A stretch of 7,709 nt of DNA from an uncultured Gemmatimonadota bacterium (lineage in GTDB: Bacteria > Gemmatimonadota > Gemmatimonadetes > Gemmatimonadales > Gemmatimonadaceae): contig CAMLHT010000188.1 in assembly GCA_946479895.1 (NCBI GenBank), forward strand, positions 1 to 7,709, given 5' to 3'. How positions within the stretch are numbered: position 1 is the stretch's first letter; every line of letters starts with the position of its first letter. Under the pieces are notes generated by a model. The model worked only from the letters and a program-made list of their open reading frames with translations. It searched no databases and was not told where the DNA came from. This document shows positions 5,132 to 7,709 of the stretch, one piece after another. Made by a program: the position numbers and the translations under genes.

Positions 5132-7573
5132 GTGCTCAACGACCTCCGCTATACCCTCCGCAGCCTCGCCCGCGCCCGCGGCTTCAGCATCGCGGTCATC
5201 CTGACCCTCGCCCTCGGCATCGGCGCCAACACCGCGATCTTCAGCGTCGTCCGGGGCGTCATGCTCAGGCCGCTGCCGCATCGCGACGGCGACCGGCTCA
5301 TGTACCTCCGCCAGTCCGCCCAGGGACCCGGCCGCGAGAACGTCCTCTTCTCGGTCCCGGAGATCAACGACTTCCGGGGCGCCTCGAGAACCCTGAGCGG
5401 GATCGCCGAGTACTCCCCGGTGACGTTCACCTTCGTGACCGAAAGCGACGCGAGCCGGATCGACGTCGGACTCGTCACCGGCAACTACCTGTCGGTCATG
5501 GGCCTCTCGCCCATCCTCGGCCGCAGCTTCGGCCCCGGCGACGACGGCCAGGGTGCGGCGCCGGTGGCGATGCTCACCCACGACTACTGGATGCGGCGCT
5601 TCGGCGGCGACCCGACCGTCGTTGGCAAGTCCTACAACATCGGCGGCAAGCCGGTGATCGTGATCGGCGTCCTCCAGCCGGCGCCCTACTTCCCGGCCCG
5701 CATCGACGCGCTGATGAACATGGTGAACAGCGAGCATCACCTGAGCGCGATGATGGTCACCGGGCGCACGCACCGCATGACGGAGATGATCGCCCGCCTC
5801 GCCCCGGGGGCCTCGGTCGAGCAGGCCCGCAACGAGGTCGAGGGCATCGCGAAGCGCGCGCATGCCGACCACCCCGAGGCCTACGATGCCGCCGCGGGCT
5901 ACCGCGTGACTCTGACACCCTTCAAGGAAGTCCTCGGCCAGCGCGCGAAGCTCACGCTCTGGCTCTTGATGGGCGCCGCGGCCTTCGTGCTCATCATCGC
6001 GTCGGCGAACGTCGCCAACCTCACCCTCATGCGCGGCGTCCGCCGCGAGCCGGAGCTCGTCGTGCGGGCGGCCCTCGGCGCCGGCACCCGGCGACTGCGG
6101 GCCCTCCTGCTGGTCGAGAACGTCGTGCTCGCCATCGGCGGCGCGATCCTCGGGCTCGTCATCGCCTTCGCCGGAGTGCGCCTGCTGATCTCCTTCGCGG
6201 CGCGCTACAGCCCGCGCGCGAACGAGATCCGGATCGACGGCGTCGTCCTCGGGTTCGCGGTCCTGCTGGCGATCGGCGTCGCCGTGCTCCTCTCCTTCGC
6301 GCCGACGCTCGGCGGCGAAAGCACGTTGAGCGCGGCGCTGGCAGCGGGCGGCCGTCGCTCGGCCGGCGGCGTCCGTCGCAACCGCCTCCAGAAGTCGCTC
6401 GTCGTCGCGCAGGTCGCCGTCTCCGTCATCCTCCTCACCGGCGCCGGCCTCCTCACGCGAACGATGCAGCGGCTCGCGGTCGTCGAGACGGGCATGGACG
6501 AACGGAACGTGCTCACCATGGAAGTGCCGAGTGACTTCAGCAGTCTCGATCGCGTCGCGGCGATCACGAAGTACGAGGCGATGAAGAGCAGGATCGCGGC
6601 GCTGCCCGGGGTGAAGGAGGTCGGACTTGGCTCGACGGTCCCGCTGCGCGCAGGGGGCATCCTGCTCGAGGTGAAGGCGGAGAACCGGCCCCAGGAGCCA
6701 GGCCGTCCGATTCCGCAGTCGGAGTATCGCGCGGCGAGCCCGAGCTATTTCAAGGCCGCGGGAATTCCCGTGCTGAAGGGGCGCGAGTTCAACGCCGGCG
6801 ACGGCCCGACCGCGCCGAAGGTCGTCGTGCTCAACCAGACGGCGGCGGAGATGCTCTTCGGTGACCAGGATCCCATCGGACGCCGCGTTGCCTGGACCGG
6901 TGACGTGCTGAAATTCATCGGCGTGTCGGACGAATGGCGCACGGTGGTGGGCGTCGTCGGCGACACGAAGGACGGCGGCCTCGATGCGGCCCCGCTCCCG
7001 GCGACGTTCCTCCCCTTCGAGCAGGGCGACTTTCCCACCGGAAGCTTCGTGATCCGGACCCAGGGTGCCCCCGCCGCGATCGCCCCGGCGGCGACGAAGA
7101 TCGTGCGGTCGGTGGATTCCCGTCAGCCGGTCGACAAGGTCCTCACCGTCGACCAGATCCGCGACGAGAGTGTCGGCCCGCGCCGGCTAAACGCGCAGCT
7201 CGTCGCGTCGTTCGGGTTCCTCGCGCTGATCATCGCCGCGATCGGCATCGCCGCGGTGCTCGCGTTCTCCGTGAGCGCCCGCACCAACGAAATCGGCATC
7301 CGCATGAGCCTCGGCGCCGACGCGGGCAAGGTGCAGCGCATGTTCGTTTCGGAGGGCGGGCTGCTGGTCATGATCGGCCTCGTCATCGGGATCGGCGGGG
7401 CAGTGGCTCTGTCGCGGCTGATCCGCGGCCTGCTGTTCGGCGTCGATCCGACGGACCCGGTCACGCTCGCCGCGGTGCTGGTGACGATGGCGATGGTAGG
7501 CCTGACCGCCTGCTGGATTCCCGCCCTGCGCGCGGCCAAGGTGGATCCGGGGATAGCGCTCCGGGCACAGTGA
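5132..7573 (+). CDS. ADOP-type ABC transporter permease (two FtsX/MacB modules)
   Basis: An 813-residue inner-membrane protein from GTG 5132 to TGA 7571-7573. The N-terminus MLNDLRYTLRSL, followed by LGIGANTAIFSVV at 29-40, is the hallmark of MacB-like permeases of the acidobacterial duplicated orphan permease (ADOP) group, and the length of about 800 residues fits. I count eight likely membrane segments: about 20-40, 275-300, 325-355, 370-392, 422-443, 690-715, 741-764 and 777-799. This gives two modules, each with a large extracytoplasmic MacB-type domain (about 41-272 and 444-689). Cytoplasmic coupling-helix-like motifs occur in each half: ELVVRAALGAGTRRL at 308-322 and NEIGIRMSLGAD at 719-730. 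MacB relatives use ATP hydrolysis by a partner to move substrates or transmit force across the envelope. No ATPase gene is present in the window, as expected for orphan members, so partner and substrate are unknown. The gene looks intact; its function with the upstream peptidase gene is not established. Confidence 0.93.
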   Translation: MLNDLRYTLRSLARARGFSIAVILTLALGIGANTAIFSVVRGVMLRPLPHRDGDRLMYLRQSAQGPGRENVLFSVPEINDFRGASRTLSGIAEYSPVTFTFVTESDASRIDVGLVTGNYLSVMGLSPILGRSFGPGDDGQGAAPVAMLTHDYWMRRFGGDPTVVGKSYNIGGKPVIVIGVLQPAPYFPARIDALMNMVNSEHHLSAMMVTGRTHRMTEMIARLAPGASVEQARNEVEGIAKRAHADHPEAYDAAAGYRVTLTPFKEVLGQRAKLTLWLLMGAAAFVLIIASANVANLTLMRGVRREPELVVRAALGAGTRRLRALLLVENVVLAIGGAILGLVIAFAGVRLLISFAARYSPRANEIRIDGVVLGFAVLLAIGVAVLLSFAPTLGGESTLSAALAAGGRRSAGGVRRNRLQKSLVVAQVAVSVILLTGAGLLTRTMQRLAVVETGMDERNVLTMEVPSDFSSLDRVAAITKYEAMKSRIAALPGVKEVGLGSTVPLRAGGILLEVKAENRPQEPGRPIPQSEYRAASPSYFKAAGIPVLKGREFNAGDGPTAPKVVVLNQTAAEMLFGDQDPIGRRVAWTGDVLKFIGVSDEWRTVVGVVGDTKDGGLDAAPLPATFLPFEQGDFPTGSFVIRTQGAPAAIAPAATKIVRSVDSRQPVDKVLTVDQIRDESVGPRRLNAQLVASFGFLALIIAAIGIAAVLAFSVSARTNEIGIRMSLGADAGKVQRMFVSEGGLLVMIGLVIGIGGAVALSRLIRGLLFGVDPTDPVTLAAVLVTMAMVGLTACWIPALRAAKVDPGIALRAQ

Positions 7574-7585
7574 GGCGGTGCCCGG
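7561..7585 (+). terminator. Small GC hairpin spanning the permease stop codon, weak terminator candidate
   Basis: CCGGGCAC at 7561-7568 is complementary to GTGCCCGG at 7578-7585, leaving a 9-nt loop that contains the TGA stop codon. The stem is 8 bp and all but one pair are G-C or strong. No T-tract follows, so it may only protect the 3' end, or it may be chance in GC-rich DNA. Confidence 0.3.
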
Positions 7586-7622
7586 TGGCCTGAGCGAGGG
7601 TGGGAGTGCCGCGCGGATGCGC

Positions 7623-7700
7623 GGGATCCATAACTGGATAATCGTCAGGGTTCGAACACCAGCGTCCGGACGGATGGACGATTATCCAGTAATGGATCCC
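7623..7700. repeat. Inverted repeat with 24-bp arms at the right end
   Basis: GGGATCCATAACTGGATAAT begins the left arm (7623-7646). Its reverse complement forms the right arm (7677-7700), with a single mismatch at 7632 (23 of 24). The 30-nt spacer holds two further palindromes, TTCGAA at 7651-7656 and CGTCCGGACG at 7663-7672. The arms are noticeably more AT-rich than the flanking genes. The element lies about 50 nt after the permease stop codon. It could be a MITE-like or REP-like repeat, or a strong 3' hairpin. There is no gene in the remaining 7574-7709 sequence. Confidence 0.9.
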
Positions 7701-7709
7701 CGCTGTCCG

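Noticed and set aside
4757..5872. A 371-codon minus-strand open frame across the second palindrome and the permease start
   Set aside because: It crosses two unrelated contexts (repeat and permease gene), is compositionally biased, and has no family motif.

Overview
The window is GC-rich bacterial DNA with three long genes: a secreted M20-type metallopeptidase on the minus strand, then a secreted S9-type serine peptidase and a large FtsX/MacB-type permease of the ADOP kind on the plus strand. ADOP permeases with no adjacent ATPase, secreted S9 peptidases with PD40-type propellers, GTG starts and repeat-filled gaps together suggest a Gemmatimonadota- or Acidobacteriota-like soil bacterium. This is an inference from gene content and style; no rRNA or other marker is present.

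Layout. Positions 1-71 are a 7-bp tandem array that stops one base short of the stop codon of the M20 gene (72-1475, minus). The 322-bp gap between the two divergently transcribed peptidase genes (1476-1797) is dominated by an inverted repeat of about 164 bp, with decayed arms further out. The S9 peptidase follows (1798-4812, plus, GTG start). The 319-bp gap after it (4813-5131) holds a 229-bp inverted repeat whose outermost 35 bp are perfect. The ADOP permease follows (5132-7573, plus, GTG start). The last 136 bp (7574-7709) hold a small hairpin at the stop codon and a third, unrelated inverted repeat with 24-bp arms.

Working together. Both peptidases have export signals, and they fit a role in breaking down peptides outside the cytoplasm: the S9 enzyme cuts oligopeptides and the M20 enzyme trims or hydrolyses small peptides or N-acyl amino acids. 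The permease is a stand-alone inner-membrane protein of unknown substrate, and nothing in the sequence ties it to the peptidases except adjacency. The gaps between genes suggest three separate transcription units.

The genes themselves belong to known families and I see no new defence, mobile or biosynthetic system. The least ordinary feature is that every intergenic gap is occupied by a different repeat structure: two of heptanucleotide character, and three inverted repeats of different sequence.
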